DNA of 64,000 nt from Alligator mississippiensis (taxonomy: Eukaryota > Chordata > Crocodylia > Alligatoridae): assembly GCF_030867095.1 (NCBI RefSeq), contig NC_081826.1, forward strand, positions 36,806,001 through 36,870,000, read 5' to 3'. Positions 23,750-34,663 of the stretch are shown piece by piece; position 1 is the first letter of the stretch; each line of letters begins with the position of its first letter. The notes beneath the pieces were generated by a model, which was given only the letters and a program-made list of their open reading frames with translations, searched no databases and was not told where the DNA came from. Both the position numbers and the translations under genes were made by a program.

Positions 23750-24460
23750 CTGCGGGTGGAGGAGGGGGGGAGGAAAAGAAGAGACAGGGAGAATCTGTGA
23801 TTAGCTATGTTTTAGGTTCCATCAAAACAAAGCTATAAAAAAAGGAACTAGTACTGTGCTCTCAGAGTATAATTGTGTAATCCTGCACATCACAAGCAGC
23901 TACTTAAAAAAAGAAAAATCATGTGTTTTCAGGACTTCCAGATGATTTATGCAGTTAAGTGATTTTACTTCTAGACTGCCAATCCTGCAAATTCAAAAAT
24001 TATAATTTATGGCAGGTTCTCTCAACAGCAGAGATCCAACCAGTCTATTGATGGTGTACAGGCTAAGACAGAATCCAACTCAAACCCACAGCTGCACACA
24101 CTTAACAGCGTCAGTATGGTAATGGATAATGTTATTAAGCCAGGACCATTGGCAAATGTGCTTGAATACACAAGGAGAGAAAATTAACTAAATAAAATAC
24201 TATAATTTTTTCTTGATTACTTTTCAAAGTAGAATATATATGGAGAAAGAGAGCACTTGAGTGCCTGAAACACTCACTATATCTTTGATTTCCTTGCAGT
24301 ATTTTTGTAGACTGTTACAGCATGAAAAGAACAATGCCCAAAAGAGTAACAGGACTTTTGGAATTAGTAAGTGAATGATCATTAGTCAAGTTAACACACA
24401 GAAGTGAGTTTTGTCCATTTGCAATTACACTTTTAATGCTATTAATTTCTAGTTTCTCTA

Positions 24461-25690
24461 TGTGACAGGGGGCACCCGCTCAGGGCTGGGTCTTATGCTG
24501 GCCCTCCCACCTGTCTCTATGGGGCACTCTGCCCAGTCTCACCTGTCACAATTTTGCTGTTCTCAGAAACTGGTGGTATAATGTGCGAAGATCCCCAGTC
24601 CCAGGCCCAATGCCAGGGGGCACTACAGATTTAATAGATTTCTAGGGTCAGAAGGAATCTATTAGATCATCTAGTCCGACCCCTTGGTCTGGGCAGGAAA
24701 GAACACTAGGGTCAAGTAACCCCAGCCAGGTGCATGTCTAATCTCCTTTTGAACCCCTTTGAGGTAGGGGAAAGCAGCACCTCCCTTGGAAGCCCATTCC
24801 ATATTTTGGCAACCCTCACCATAAAGAATTTCTTCTTGGTGTCCAATCTAAATCTACTCTCCTTCAGTTTATGGCTGTTGTTTCTAGTAACTCCAAGGGG
24901 TGCCTTGGTAAACAGAGTATCCCTGATCCCCTGCTGACCCCAGCTAATGAGTTTGTAGACAGCCACAAGATCTGCGGCTAGCCACAAGCACTATCTGTGA
25001 CTCCAAACCACCCCTACACCACAGCCCATGCCTCACGGATGGCGTCACAGTTCTTAGTGTCTCCAGCCCCACACTGGGCCCCATAATCCTCCAGTCTGGA
25101 CCCCAACTGTATCCCTCCCATCAGGCGGCCTGCTCTAGCCTCATTCTGGGCTGCACTCTTCCCCCTCTCGGGTGTGGGCCCCCCCCCCCCCCCCCCAGGA
25201 CCTTTGGCCACACAGGCCCTGGCTTCACCTTCAAAGCAAGTCAGAACCCCAGGTCCTCAGCTCTGGGCATCCCTTGCAGTGGGCTCCTAGCCCTTCTGAC
25301 CCTTCTGGTCCTGGTCCCAGCACTGACCAGTTGAGGGTGCCTCAAATCAGTCTTCCAAGCATCTAGCCCAGTCTCTCTCACAGGTCCGTCTTCTTGGCCC
25401 TATTATGGGGTTACCCACCTGGTTGTGGGAGCTAGGGTTATTAAGATGCCCTAACCCATCTTTTACTGGGGTGGTAACTGGCCTGGCATTTCCTGGGGGT
25501 TCCCACACCACTAGGAGCCCCACCAGGCCACCCATCCCTGGCAGGATGTAGTTTTAGGTCATGCCAAGGACCAAGAACCTCCTATCCATCCCCATAAGCT
25601 CTTGCCCTTACCTCCTGGTTGTTCCTGCTGCAGCTCAGCTAGGCAACGTTTCTGCCTGGGCTGGCAGCAGCAGACTGCAGCTTTTATATT
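24461..25690. repeat. GC-rich LTR-like repeat interrupted by CR1
   Basis: It begins TGTGACAGGGGGCACC and continues on the far side of the CR1 at 24626-24990, running to at least 25690 where a MITE starts. Sequence after the MITE (26382 to about 26470, ending near CTCTGCCACA) may be its continuation. A C18 run lies at 25179-25196. No target duplication was confirmed, so the LTR assignment is tentative. Confidence 0.4.
24626..24990 (-). mobile_element. CR1 LINE 3' fragment (second subfamily)
   Basis: Reading on the minus strand from 24987, an open frame gives KAPLGVTRNNSHKLKESRFR and then [10 protein letters not shown], the CR1 ORF2 C-terminus, ending HLAGVT before the stop. The 3' tail lies at 24626-24680. 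It differs from the 5.7- and 31.3-kb copies, so it belongs to an older or different subfamily. Its orientation is the same as the host gene. Confidence 0.9.
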
Positions 25691-26381
25691 CAGGCAATCC
25701 GCGCTTAACGCTCTTAATTGGTTCCGGGAAAACCAAGTGTTAAGCAGAACCATGCTAAGTGAAACTTATTTCCCCATAGGGTTTAATGTAAATAGAAATA
25801 ATTGGTTACTTCTTCTTGCCGTAGCTTCTCTTCATCGCCACTGCCTCTCCCCACCCCTCCACCTGCCTGCTACCCACTCTGGCCCCACGTGCCAGCCCAT
25901 GCCCTGTGCTCCTGCCAGCTCCAGCACCATGGGGCCCCGCACATGATTCTCCCTGCCGCTGCTTCTCCCCACCCCCCTGCCTGTCAGCCACTCTGGCACC
26001 ATGTGCCAGCCCAGGCCCCGTGTTCCTGCTTCCCTGCCCTGGGACCCTGACCACACTGGCATAAGCCCTGCACTCATGTTTCTTGCAGCTTCTCCCCACA
26101 CCCCCACCCTCCAGCCACTCCGGCACCATGTGCCACTCCGGGTCCCCCGCTCCTGCTGTCTCACCCTGGGCTCCTGCTGACCCTGGCCCTGCAGCACCAG
26201 TGTGGGCCCCGAGCTCATGCCCACCCACCCACTTGCTGCCACTCACCGCTTCTTGCTGCTGCTGCTTCGCTGAGTGCTATAGCAAAACTGGCTCAGCGCT
26301 AAATGAAACGAGGTATGAATTTAAAATGAGCGCTATAGCAAAATAGTGCTAAGTGAAACCATGTTAAGTGGGGGCTGCCTG
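25691..26381. mobile_element. Non-autonomous DNA element with CAGGCA ends
   Basis: The left end CAGGCAATCCGCGCTTAAC and the reverse of the right end, CAGGCAGCCCCCACTTAAC, form inverted repeats. TATT flanks both sides (25687-25690 and 26382-26385), a possible 4-bp target duplication. The inner flanks repeat GCTAAGTGAAA and GCTATAGCAAAA motifs. The centre is C-rich and non-coding. Confidence 0.65.
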
Positions 26382-27247
26382 TATTAAGTTCTCAAAATGG
26401 CTGCTGCCATCAGGCACTTGCTGGATATCTGACCTAGCCCTTAAAGTGGCAGGCACCAACAGTGCTCTGCCACACCAAAGTTTGCAAACATTGTTTTTAG
26501 CAATAGGACACCTGACTACATTACTTAAATATTTGCTGAAGAGGTTCTGCGTTGTTGGCAAATGTGTGTAGATACTATTGTTCTTTAAAAACAATGCCCG
26601 CCCCCCTCCAACTTTATGCTAAAGATTTCCAAGTCAGATTCCAAAGGGTTGCCTAGTTTAAGTCCTTGCACAGATGCAGTATTCAAGTCAAGCCACATAG
26701 TCAAGACTCTTCCAATTTCTAGCAAGAAACAACTTAGGTTGTAGGATTCTATATCCCTCTGCCTACATAAATATCCTGAGATTTCAAACTACTAATTTAC
26801 AGGACTCGTGGTAGAGGTGATATCTTATTAGACCAACTAGACTTTGGTTTACTAGGCAAAAAAAATTTGCTGGCAGAACCCATCTGGGGCTCCCTGCACC
26901 TACATTCCCTTGCAAGGCTGTAGCAGCTCTGGCTCCTTGCAAACTTCTTGCCTGGGCCCTCCTCCACTGTGCCCCCTACAACATTCCTTTGCACACCCCC
27001 CAGGGGGGTGTGCTCCACGGTTTGAAAACCCCTACTGTAAAAGGATATTAAAGCCTTTACTAGGCCTTTCTATTTGGGGAAATTCCAGCACTTATCTCAC
27101 AGCATTTGTCATCCATTGTTTCATCTACTGAATGTTCCAGGGTGGGAAGCACCTATACTCTTCTCCCATTCTCCTGACTTTAAAAACATTCTCTTCCTTA
27201 ACATGTAAAAAATTCACTGGCACACTGGCAGGCCCAAAGCTTCATTT

Positions 27248-27879
27248 TAGGGCTGTCAATTAATCACGGTTAGCACACATGTTAATCAGTGTTCATGTTA
27301 ATCAGTGTTCATGTTATTTTTTTTAAATACATTGATCATACATGTGGTTTTGGAAACCAGGTTCTACTCTGCTCCTGTCATCATTGCCTCCAGGTTACCC
27401 AGCAAGGCAGACGTGGTAGCTCAGAGGACCGCAGGGCAGCCTAGGAACCAGTGGCAGGGGGCCCACATAGACACAGATGAACATCCACAGCCTGCCTCCA
27501 CCCTGCGCACAAATCCGGGGCACACATGCCTCCTGTGCCTTCCCTGGGGGTGCATGTAGCAGTAGGAGCTGCACCCTACCCCCCACACCTGGAAAATGAT
27601 TCCATCCCACTACCCACCCTGGCTCCGCATCCAGGAACCCCCCTCCCCGCGCTCCAAACCCCCCCCCCCACACACATCCACAGTCCCCCACAACTTCACA
27701 AATTTCCACACACTCCCCCATACCCACCCCCAACTATATAAACTATCTGCAAAATGTTAGTGTTTCTGCACATAAGTTTGAGGTTTTAGCTGTGCAATTA
27801 AAATAGTGATTAATTGAGACTAATTTTTTTAGTCATGCAACTAACTGTAATAAACATTTTTAATAGTTTGACAGCCCTA
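27248..27879. mobile_element. hAT element with perfect 8-bp target duplication
   Basis: It starts TAGGGCTGTCAATTAATC and ends TTTGACAGCCCTA, perfect inverted tips. CTTCATTT flanks it exactly on both sides (27240-27247 and 27880-27887). The 632-bp unit is non-autonomous with a C-rich centre. Confidence 0.92.
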
Positions 27880-28425
27880 CTTCATTTTATTGTTGTTTGT
27901 AGAAACTAAATATTGATGGGGCCTGATGTTGTGGATTCCCCATGCCAAGCCTGTATTATACAGTTCCCATATTTGATTTGAAGATGATACCAAAAGGTTT
28001 GTTTTGTTTTTTAAAACTGTGTAACATCCAGAGGATATGAACAACCCTAGAACAGTTTCTGACTTGCCACTGCCACATATCCCTTTCAGAAGGGAAGAGT
28101 TCAGTTTAAAAAATCCCAACCCCACATTGGAGTGCTCAGCTCACTCGCATGGTTTTCTGCTTGCCACACTCCAGGATTGACTAGATTGAAAAAAAGAGTT
28201 TATTAGTATTTTCTAAAAGGACTTTAGGAACTACTAACTTCATGCAGAATGTTGCAAACACACCAGCAGAAACCTGACTTTTCCATGCAGTACAACAAAT
28301 GGAAATAACACGTTTTCCAACCAGATCCAAATGGCTCTTAACAAATGTGTATAAAGCATTCCAACGACATCTCAGATGTGATCAATTCAGATAAGTTACC
28401 ATTTTCAGAGTAACACCGTTCATTT

Positions 28426-28715
28426 CAGGGCTGCCCAATATCTGAGCAGCCAAATGGGCTTCCCAGGGTCCTCCCTACCTCTATCCCTTTCCACATGGGC
28501 AGTGCAAGCTGCATGGGCCCCCTACCGCATCGGCAGTGCAACCCTCGCTTCTCTCTGGCCCCTGGGAGTGGTGGCAGGGACGGGAAGCAGAAGCCAGAGG
28601 AGAGAGGGGACCCTGGCAGCAGTGGGAGTAATGCAGCCAGACTGGAGACCACTAGGTGATTGTTAAGCCCTCACAGGCTGCATGTGACCCATAGGCTACC
28701 AGCTGGACTGCCCTG
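28426..28715. mobile_element. Short hAT-type element, TSD 6 of 8
   Basis: The ends CAGGGCTGCCCAA and TGGACTGCCCTG form inverted tips. Flanking octamers GTTCATTT and GTTTAATT match at 6 of 8 positions. Confidence 0.7.
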
Positions 28716-29610
28716 GTTTAATTTTTCACATGAGAGAAGATGCTGTGAACAGCTTTTCTAAAAGAACAAGCAGGAATTATAAATCAAAGTATTTAATTAT
28801 TTAATTCTTTTCCTGATGAAAATCTATAATATAGACCAAGTCCGTGTTCTTAAAAATCAGTACAGAATGCCTTTGAAAATAAAAGATACCAAATACAGTC
28901 TGTTATTAAAAGTGAAGTTATAAACTAAAAGTAGCTTATAGCCAACCTTTTATTTGGCTTGTGCAATACAATACTTTAAATTGTTTTACAGCTTTTTACA
29001 TAGTTTTATAGTTAATACATCTTCTTGCCAACTAAAATTAAAGTTAATTTAACATTTGTAAAAGTAAAAGGACTGGTAAAAGGATTTGGTTGCATCAAAT
29101 ATATAAATCAGGACTTTAAACTTAAAACAATTTTACATTTTCTTGTAAATAAACAGTAATATGGTCATGTTTAAACAGATTCTTCTCAGAGCATGAAAAG
29201 TGAATTTGCTACCTTATCCATAGCAAATAAACAGCTCCATCTAAGTAAGCAGAAAACAAATATGGAACAGCAGAGACTCCACCAACCTACCTTCACTAGC
29301 TGTCAGGACACCATATGCTGGTGGAGGAACAAAAAAGCAAATGTCATATTTCTTTTTTAGTACCCAGAAGAAAATAGGTACCTATTAGCTGGACATCTAA
29401 ATGAAAAATGGAGCAGGGTAGAAATAACATTTACCCAAATCCAAGACTAACATGAATTTAAGATGATCCCCCAATAATTAGATTTTATACATGGAAAAAT
29501 ATACCAATTGGTTATAGTTTAATATAAGCTTATATTGGAGGATCATCTTCAATTTGACACCTATTCTAGCTTAAAACAACAAGGTAACAGGAAAGTTTAT
29601 TGGAACGCAA

Positions 29611-29810
29611 CAGCAATTCTCAACCAGGGTAACAAGACACCTTTGGGTCCCCCAGGATCCTTCCAGGGGTGCCCCTCTAGCACTGTTAGATAGACAAACA
29701 CAATTCACAAAACAAACCCATGGATTTTGAACGGTAATCTGTAGTGTCTAAAACCGTCTGCCCTGTTGTGGTTTTCCCTAGTTCTTTGCAACAGAAGAAT
29801 TGCCCTATAG

Positions 29811-29890
<80 letters not shown>

Positions 29891-30006
29891 CAAGTATATA
29901 TATATATAGTATAGAATTGCCAATCTGTAGTCACAAATTGAGTGAAAACGAAGGTCTCACATTTTCCAAGGGGGACCTCCGGTCTAAGAAAGGTTGAGAA
30001 CCACTG
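29611..30006. mobile_element. hAT (Charlie-like) element carrying a TA/CA microsatellite
   Basis: The ends CAGCAATTCTCAACC and GGTTGAGAACCACTG are inverted repeats. GAACGCAA precedes it, and GAACGCAG follows after a 5-bp gap (30012-30019), so the duplication may have been disturbed. A compound (TA)n/(CA)n tract fills about 29811-29908. Confidence 0.75.
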
Positions 30007-30765
30007 CACTAGAACGCAGTGCCTGCATGTTACATAGGAAGCAAGACCAAGAATTGAAAACATCAAAAACTGCCACAAAACTGGACCTAAAACTCCTGTC
30101 ATTTGCTTGCATATAAAACACTGCCTATGTTAATACAGAAAGAAGCCACATTGTTAACAAACCAAATAACCAATCTGGGCACCAGGATAACTTAGGAAAT
30201 CTATTTCAATACACCAGGTGCAAGGCGATGGGACTTGCATGTTTCTGGGAGGTGAACTTGCTTGATTCCTCCAGAAAACATCACTCCCTGGAAACATCCC
30301 ATGGCTGAGAACAAGCCAGCCGCCCATCCATACCACCGCTGCCCATCTGCATGGGAGCACTGGCACGAGCACTGGCACCAAGCACGGGGTGTAGGGAAGC
30401 AGGTGGCTCAGCTGCGGGGTAGGAGCGATGACAACCCGGCTCCCGACGCGCAGGGCCCCGGGGGCGGGGGACTTGGAGCCGCCCCTTCCGTGGTTCCCTC
30501 CTCCTCGCCACGGCCGCTTCCCCGGGGAACTTGCCGCAACGGGGAAGTGAGGCCCGAGGCCTATTTCGCAACTGAAGAAAATGCCCGTTTGTAAGGGGGG
30601 GCGGGGGCGCGCTCCCCCGTGCACAGGCCGCAGCGCGGGCCCGGCCCCAAACCAGCTCGAGCGGGCGCGGCTCGAGTCTGGCGGGTCGGAGGCCCGCGCC
30701 CAGGGCTGCTGGGGCCGGGCCGGGCCGCGCCCCGCCGCGCGCCGCGCTCCTCGCCCCGCACTCAC

Positions 30766-30866
30766 CGGGCTGCAGGCGCGGGCGGGCGGGCGGCGCCGGG
30801 GCTATTTACCGCTCACTGCTCCATCGCCGCCGCGCAGCAGCGCGCGCCGCCCGCTCCAGCCAGCGA
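30766..30866 (-). other. ATP6V1C1: ATP6V1C1 exon 1, non-coding 5'UTR
   Basis: A consensus donor (CCCG followed by GTGAGT) ends the exon at 30766, inside the CpG island. Exon 2 has a strong acceptor with 51 nt of untranslated sequence before its ATG, so an upstream non-coding exon is required. Human ATP6V1C1 likewise has a non-coding exon 1. The 5' limit is a guess, placed just downstream of the CLEAR-type site; transcript data would be needed to fix it. The exon contains a four-codon uORF including the stop (30813-30824). Confidence 0.7.
30813..30824 (-). promoter_or_regulatory. Minimal upstream ORF in exon 1 (Met-Glu-Gln-stop)
   Basis: On the minus strand the exon reads ATG GAG CAG TGA, with G at -3 and G at +4, which is a strong initiation context. 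It lies well upstream of the main ATG at 23698, which is in the next exon. Such short uORFs usually allow reinitiation and tune translation. Whether ribosomes use it is not shown by sequence, and it matters only if transcription starts upstream of 30824. Confidence 0.55.
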
Positions 30867-30890
30867 GTCACGTGAGCCCGGTCAGCTGAC
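30867..30890. promoter_or_regulatory. CLEAR-type TFEB/TFE3 site plus second palindromic E-box
   Basis: GTCACGTGAG (30867-30876) differs from the CLEAR consensus GTCACGTGAC only at the last base. Four bases further is the perfect palindrome GTCAGCTGAC (30881-30890), an E-box with the same flanks. Both lie at the inferred transcription start of ATP6V1C1. V-ATPase subunit genes are established targets of TFEB/TFE3, which act through such sites near the start site. The motif is seen directly; the binding is inferred. Confidence 0.75.
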
Positions 30891-31128
30891 CCGCACCGGA
30901 ACACCCGAAAGGCTGAGGGGCTCGTGCAGTGGCTGCTGGGAGTGGCGGGGGTAGCGCGTGTAGTTCCCCGGCGGCCGCCAGAGGCACAAGAGCGCCGGGC
31001 CCGCGCGCGTCTTGGCCCCGCCTCAGAGCCGGCTCCCGGCGCAGCGCCCCGCCCCGCCCCGCCCCGCCCCTTGGGTCCCTCCTGAGCACGGGAAGGGAGA
31101 TCAAGGCAGGGGGAATAAAAATCAACCA

Positions 31129-31250
31129 TTTAAATAAACAAACAAACAAATAAGGATTTTTTAATTTATTTCAATCAGCTTTTTTATTTAATTTTTTTTT
31201 GGGGGGGGGGTTTGGTAAATGTTTTTTTAAAAAAAAAATAAACCCAACCT
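31129..31250. repeat. Simple AT-rich repeats upstream of the promoter
   Basis: An (AAAC)n-type stretch near 31135-31155 is followed by T, G and A homopolymer runs up to about 31245. No gene is present. Confidence 0.8.
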
Positions 31251-31301
31251 ATATGTAGTTTTAATTTAAGATAAGTTGGAACTCAAAGATACCATCATAC
31301 T

Positions 31302-32935
31302 ACAAGCAGACCTGGACAGGTTGGACATATGGGCGGAAAACAACAGAATGCAGTTCAACAAGGAGAAATGCAAAGTGCTGCACCTAGGTGTCATGACCCA
31401 AAGGTCTGATTTTTTGTGTGTGCTTCGGCACTAAGAATTATCCCCGTGGGTTTGCAACTTCATTGCACGGAGGAGTTCTGCTGCGCAGAGAACCCGCGTG
31501 CAAGGGAGTGTTCCTGCCACTTAGCAGCGATCTTTGCAGGGTGCATTTCCCTTTGCAACACAGAAATGCACAGTGCAAAGATTTCCCACTCGTCATATGC
31601 AAATTTGTGCCCTGCAATTGGCTAGTGCTAAATTATTCACACGTGGTGGCTAGCGATTGGCCTGCTAGCCGTATAAGAGGCTTGAGCAGTTTCTGCCCAA
31701 GCTGAAGAGGACTCCGCATCCATCTTGTGGGGACTCTGGGTGTGCACAGCAGGGTAATAGAAACCCTGTGTATTGCTTAGAGGAGTTTGGCGGCTTGATC
31801 CACCGCCCACCTCTTCCCGTCTTTGAACGGAGCCTACTATAAGACGTAACGACGAGTTTAATGTGCGCTTGCCCTGGACATCCGGAGTTTGTCTGCGTGG
31901 AGCCTAGCAAGCTCCACGTGATTGTTCGTGTTCTGTCTGCGTGGAGCCTTGCAACCTCCATGTGTGTTCGTGTTTTCTGTTGTAACCGCAACTCAAGCAA
32001 GTTCTCAGCCTACACCACGACCGTCTCGGTGTAAGTAAAACAATCTTAAAATCAACTGTTACGTGTCTGTGCCTAATTCTAGCTCGGTGACCTCCCTCTC
32101 CGATCCGGCCTGCCTGGGCTGCTGGCCACAGCCCGCGTGCAGAGCGACGAAAAGGGCCCGGGGTCAGACCCGGCCCGCACATTAGGGAGGAAAAATGTCC
32201 AGCATACCTACTGCCTAGGGAATGACCTGCTTGGTGGAACGGAAGTGGAAAGGGATCTTGGAGTCCTAGTGCACTCCAAGATGAACATGAGTCGGCAGTG
32301 TGACGAAGCCATCAGAAAAGCCAATGGCACTTTATCGTGCATCAGCAGATACATGACGAACAGATCCAAGAAGGTGATACTTCCCCTCTATCGGGCGCTG
32401 GTCAGACCGCAGTTGGAGTACTGCGTGCAATTTTGGGCGCCGCACTTCAAGAGAGATGTGGATAACCTGGAGAGGGTCCAGAGAGGGGCCACTCATATGG
32501 TTAGGGGCCTGCAGACCAAGCCCTATGAGGAGAGACTGCGGCACCTGGACCTCTTCAGCCTCCGCAAGAGAAGGCTGAGAGGCGACCTTGTGGCTTCCTA
32601 TAAGTTCATCATGGGGGCACAGAAGGGAATTGGTGAGGCTTTACTCACCAAGGCGCCCCTGGGGGTTACAAGAAATAATGGCCACAAGCTAGCAGACAGC
32701 AGATTTAGACTGGACATTAGGAAGAACTTCTTCACAGTTCGAGTGGCCAAGGTCTGGAATGGGCTCCCAAGGGAGGTGGTGCTCTCCCCTACCCTGGGGG
32801 TCTTCAAGAGGAGGTTAGATATGCATCTAGCTGGGGTCATCTAGACCCAGCACTCTTTCCTGCCTATCCAGGGGGTCGGACTCGATGATCTATTGAGGTC
32901 CCTTCCGACCCTAACATCTATGAATCTATGAATCA
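31302..32935 (+). mobile_element. CR1 LINE split by a solo LTR
   Basis: CR1 ORF2 sequence runs 31302-31388 and resumes at 32182, ending with the CR1 3' tail at about 32935. The second part is an open C-terminal frame to the TAG stop at 32842-32844 (reading HLAGVI). It shows no frameshift against the related copy at 5.7 kb and preserves the native stop. The insertion point falls in the CCTAGGGAGG stretch of the CR1. Confidence 0.95.
31389..32181 (+). mobile_element. Solo LTR, family A, inserted in CR1
   Basis: The 793-bp unit starts TGTCATGACCC and ends CCCGCACA, fitting TG...CA LTR ends. CTAGG (31384-31388) and TTAGG (32182-32186) flank it, a 5-bp target duplication with one mismatch. A TATAAGAG box at 31672-31679 fits an LTR promoter. 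A second copy lies at 40896-41682 on the other strand. No internal retroviral genes remain. It lies about 520 bp upstream of the ATP6V1C1 CLEAR site and points away from the gene. Confidence 0.88.
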
Positions 32936-33179
32936 TGGAATAGGGATTATAACTTCTAGTGATATACTACTTGAGACTGTATATTCATGTAATCTTTTTA
33001 GAAAAGTTTTATGAATAGGTCACAAGAGGTTGTGGACAGTATTAGGAGCCCAATCTTATGGGGATCCCAGAGGCTTCTCTATAGATTAGTAAAGATTAAA
33101 GAAGACTGCTCCAGCCAATGGGACTCGGTGTTCAGTCTGGACCTGATAGGGTATGTTGGGGGGGTGCATATGTAAGGGG

Positions 33180-33965
33180 GCTGTGAGGGTAGGGTGTGGG
33201 TGTGTGGCATTTGTGGGGTGTGAGGGAGGATAGGGGGGACTCCCCCACACTTCCCTCACGGTGTGCAGTCCTGCAGGTGGCAGCAGCAGGCAGGGGCACT
33301 CAGGGTGGCTGTGCCTGGTGCTGGTGCCTGGCAGCACACAGCTATGCCCAATGCTGCATATCGTGGTGAGGAGCGCAGCCCCTGCCGGGCTGCTGTGGGG
33401 GTTCCCTGCTGCGCATGGGCAGCCCCCACACCCTGCCAGTGGAGGGAAGCTCCGTGTACTGGACCTGGAAGCCTTCTCCACCCCTTCCGCGAATGTCCCA
33501 GGACTCAGCTGGAAGGAGCCCCCCCCCGAATTCCTGAGACCTGTGGGCCGATTCTGTCCCCCAAGCACTTTCATCTGGCCTGTGACTTCCCTGTGGAGTC
33601 CCGGGAGCTGCGTGACAAGGAGTGGGGTAGGCAGCCGGCTCCAATGTGTGGAGCTTCCCTCCAGTGGCACGTGAGTGCAGAGGCTGCTTGTGTGTGGCGG
33701 GGAACCCGTGTGATAAAGGCATCTGACGGGGGCTATGCTCCTCGTCGCAATATGCAGCTCTGGCCAGAGTTGCACACCACTGGCCACCAGCACTTACACC
33801 GGACACAAGCATCCCTGCCTGATGCTGCTGCTGCTGCCACCACCTGCAGGGCTGCTCGCCATGGGGAGAATGTGGGGGGAGGGTCCCCACATTCCCCCAC
33901 CCTCCTTCACACCAACACCTTGTGCACCCGAGCTCTGCACTGCCACCACCCCCCTGAGCGTGGGC
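33180..33965. repeat. Fold-back element with about 350-bp inverted arms
   Basis: The left arm (about 33180-33512) and right arm (about 33597-33965) are diverged reverse complements with a loop near 33513-33596. Landmarks: CCAGTGGAGGGAAGCTCC at about 33437 pairs with GGAGCTTCCCTCCAGTGG at about 33650, and CTGCAGGTGGCAGCAGCAG-like sequence on the left pairs with the matching segment near 33825-33855. Long frames on both strands (for example 33263-34231) are by-products of the GC-rich arms. Confidence 0.8.
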
Positions 33966-34349
33966 TCTGTGCTGCTGCCAGCTGCAGCTGCAGCTCCTGC
34001 CCCCACCACCCCCTCTGCTGCTTCCGTACCTGCTGTTCCGAGCAGCTGCTGCAAAGTGGTTGTTACGGAAGTATTTTGCAATTTCAGCAATATTCTGCTC
34101 AAAATTTTTCTCTTTTGTTTCTATGGCCCCTCCCTCCTTGCATTTATCTCCAGACTCCTCCTCTTTGCCCAGATCTACTCCACCGCAACAAGCCTCTATT
34201 CATTCAACTTCTTGACATTTTCCACTTTTAGAGAGAGATAAGGGCTTGACTCTTGTATGCACATTTGCAGAGACAAGAGGGCTGATGGGTAGGTAATCAG
34301 GTCTGTTATTTTTCATGTCCATATACTTCTGTTAACAAGGATGTTATCT

Positions 34350-34532
34350 CTGGAGATAATTATTTCAGGCAGAGGGCCGCTTACTGAGTTTTGGCAAGCC
34401 ATCGAGGTCCACATGACAGGCAGACAGGGGCAGATAACTATTAATTTTCAAATTTTTGGGGGGCCCCACGGGCTGGGTAGAATGGCCTGGTGGGCTGCAT
34501 CTGGACCGCAGGCCACATTTTGCCCACCCCTG
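34350..34532. mobile_element. Short hAT-type element (GGGCAATTATT family)
   Basis: A degenerate left end (ATTATTTCAGGC) and the right end ACATTTTGCCCACCCCTG match the termini of the element at 54875-55535. At 34551-34661 a further fragment matches that element's 3' end in the opposite sense, so two copies abut or are nested here. Confidence 0.65.
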
Positions 34533-34663
34533 GGTTAGAGGCTGGACTTCAGGTCCCAAGATGGTGACCAGGGGGTGGGGTAACTGTCAAGGGGCAGGTC
34601 CACACGAAAGCTCATCAAACCTCATTAAGCAGCTCTCCAGCCAAAATAATTGCCTGTCCCTGG

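Larger units (their letters stand above)
23750..30765 (-). other. ATP6V1C1 intron 1
   Basis: This 7-kb intron separates the non-coding exon 1 from the start-codon exon. It contains a composite GC-rich block (24.46-26.4 kb) with a CR1 and a MITE, hAT-type elements at 27248-27879, 28426-28715 and 29611-30006, and long AT-rich spacers (28.72-29.6 kb) without features. Confidence 0.85.
30380..31080 (-). promoter_or_regulatory. CpG-island promoter of ATP6V1C1
   Basis: The stretch is very rich in C, G and CpG, unlike the AT-rich flanks. It spans the exon 1 donor at 30766. No TATA box sits at a suitable place. A run of overlapping GC boxes (repeats of CCCCG, 31044-31070) offers Sp1/KLF sites about 180 bp upstream of the inferred start. 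This is typical of a housekeeping promoter. A divergent plus-strand transcript is possible but nothing in the sequence requires it. Confidence 0.85.

Noticed and set aside
29811..29908. TA/CA tract as a regulatory element
   Set aside because: It is a microsatellite within a hAT-type element; nothing more is supported.
31389..32181. Full-length endogenous retrovirus at the LTR sites
   Set aside because: No gag, pol or env remnant lies next to any of the LTRs; each is flanked directly by its target duplication, as solo LTRs are.
33263..34231. 322-codon plus-strand frame and a 235-codon minus-strand frame
   Set aside because: They fall in the GC-rich fold-back element, overlap on both strands and have proline/cysteine-rich composition without domains.
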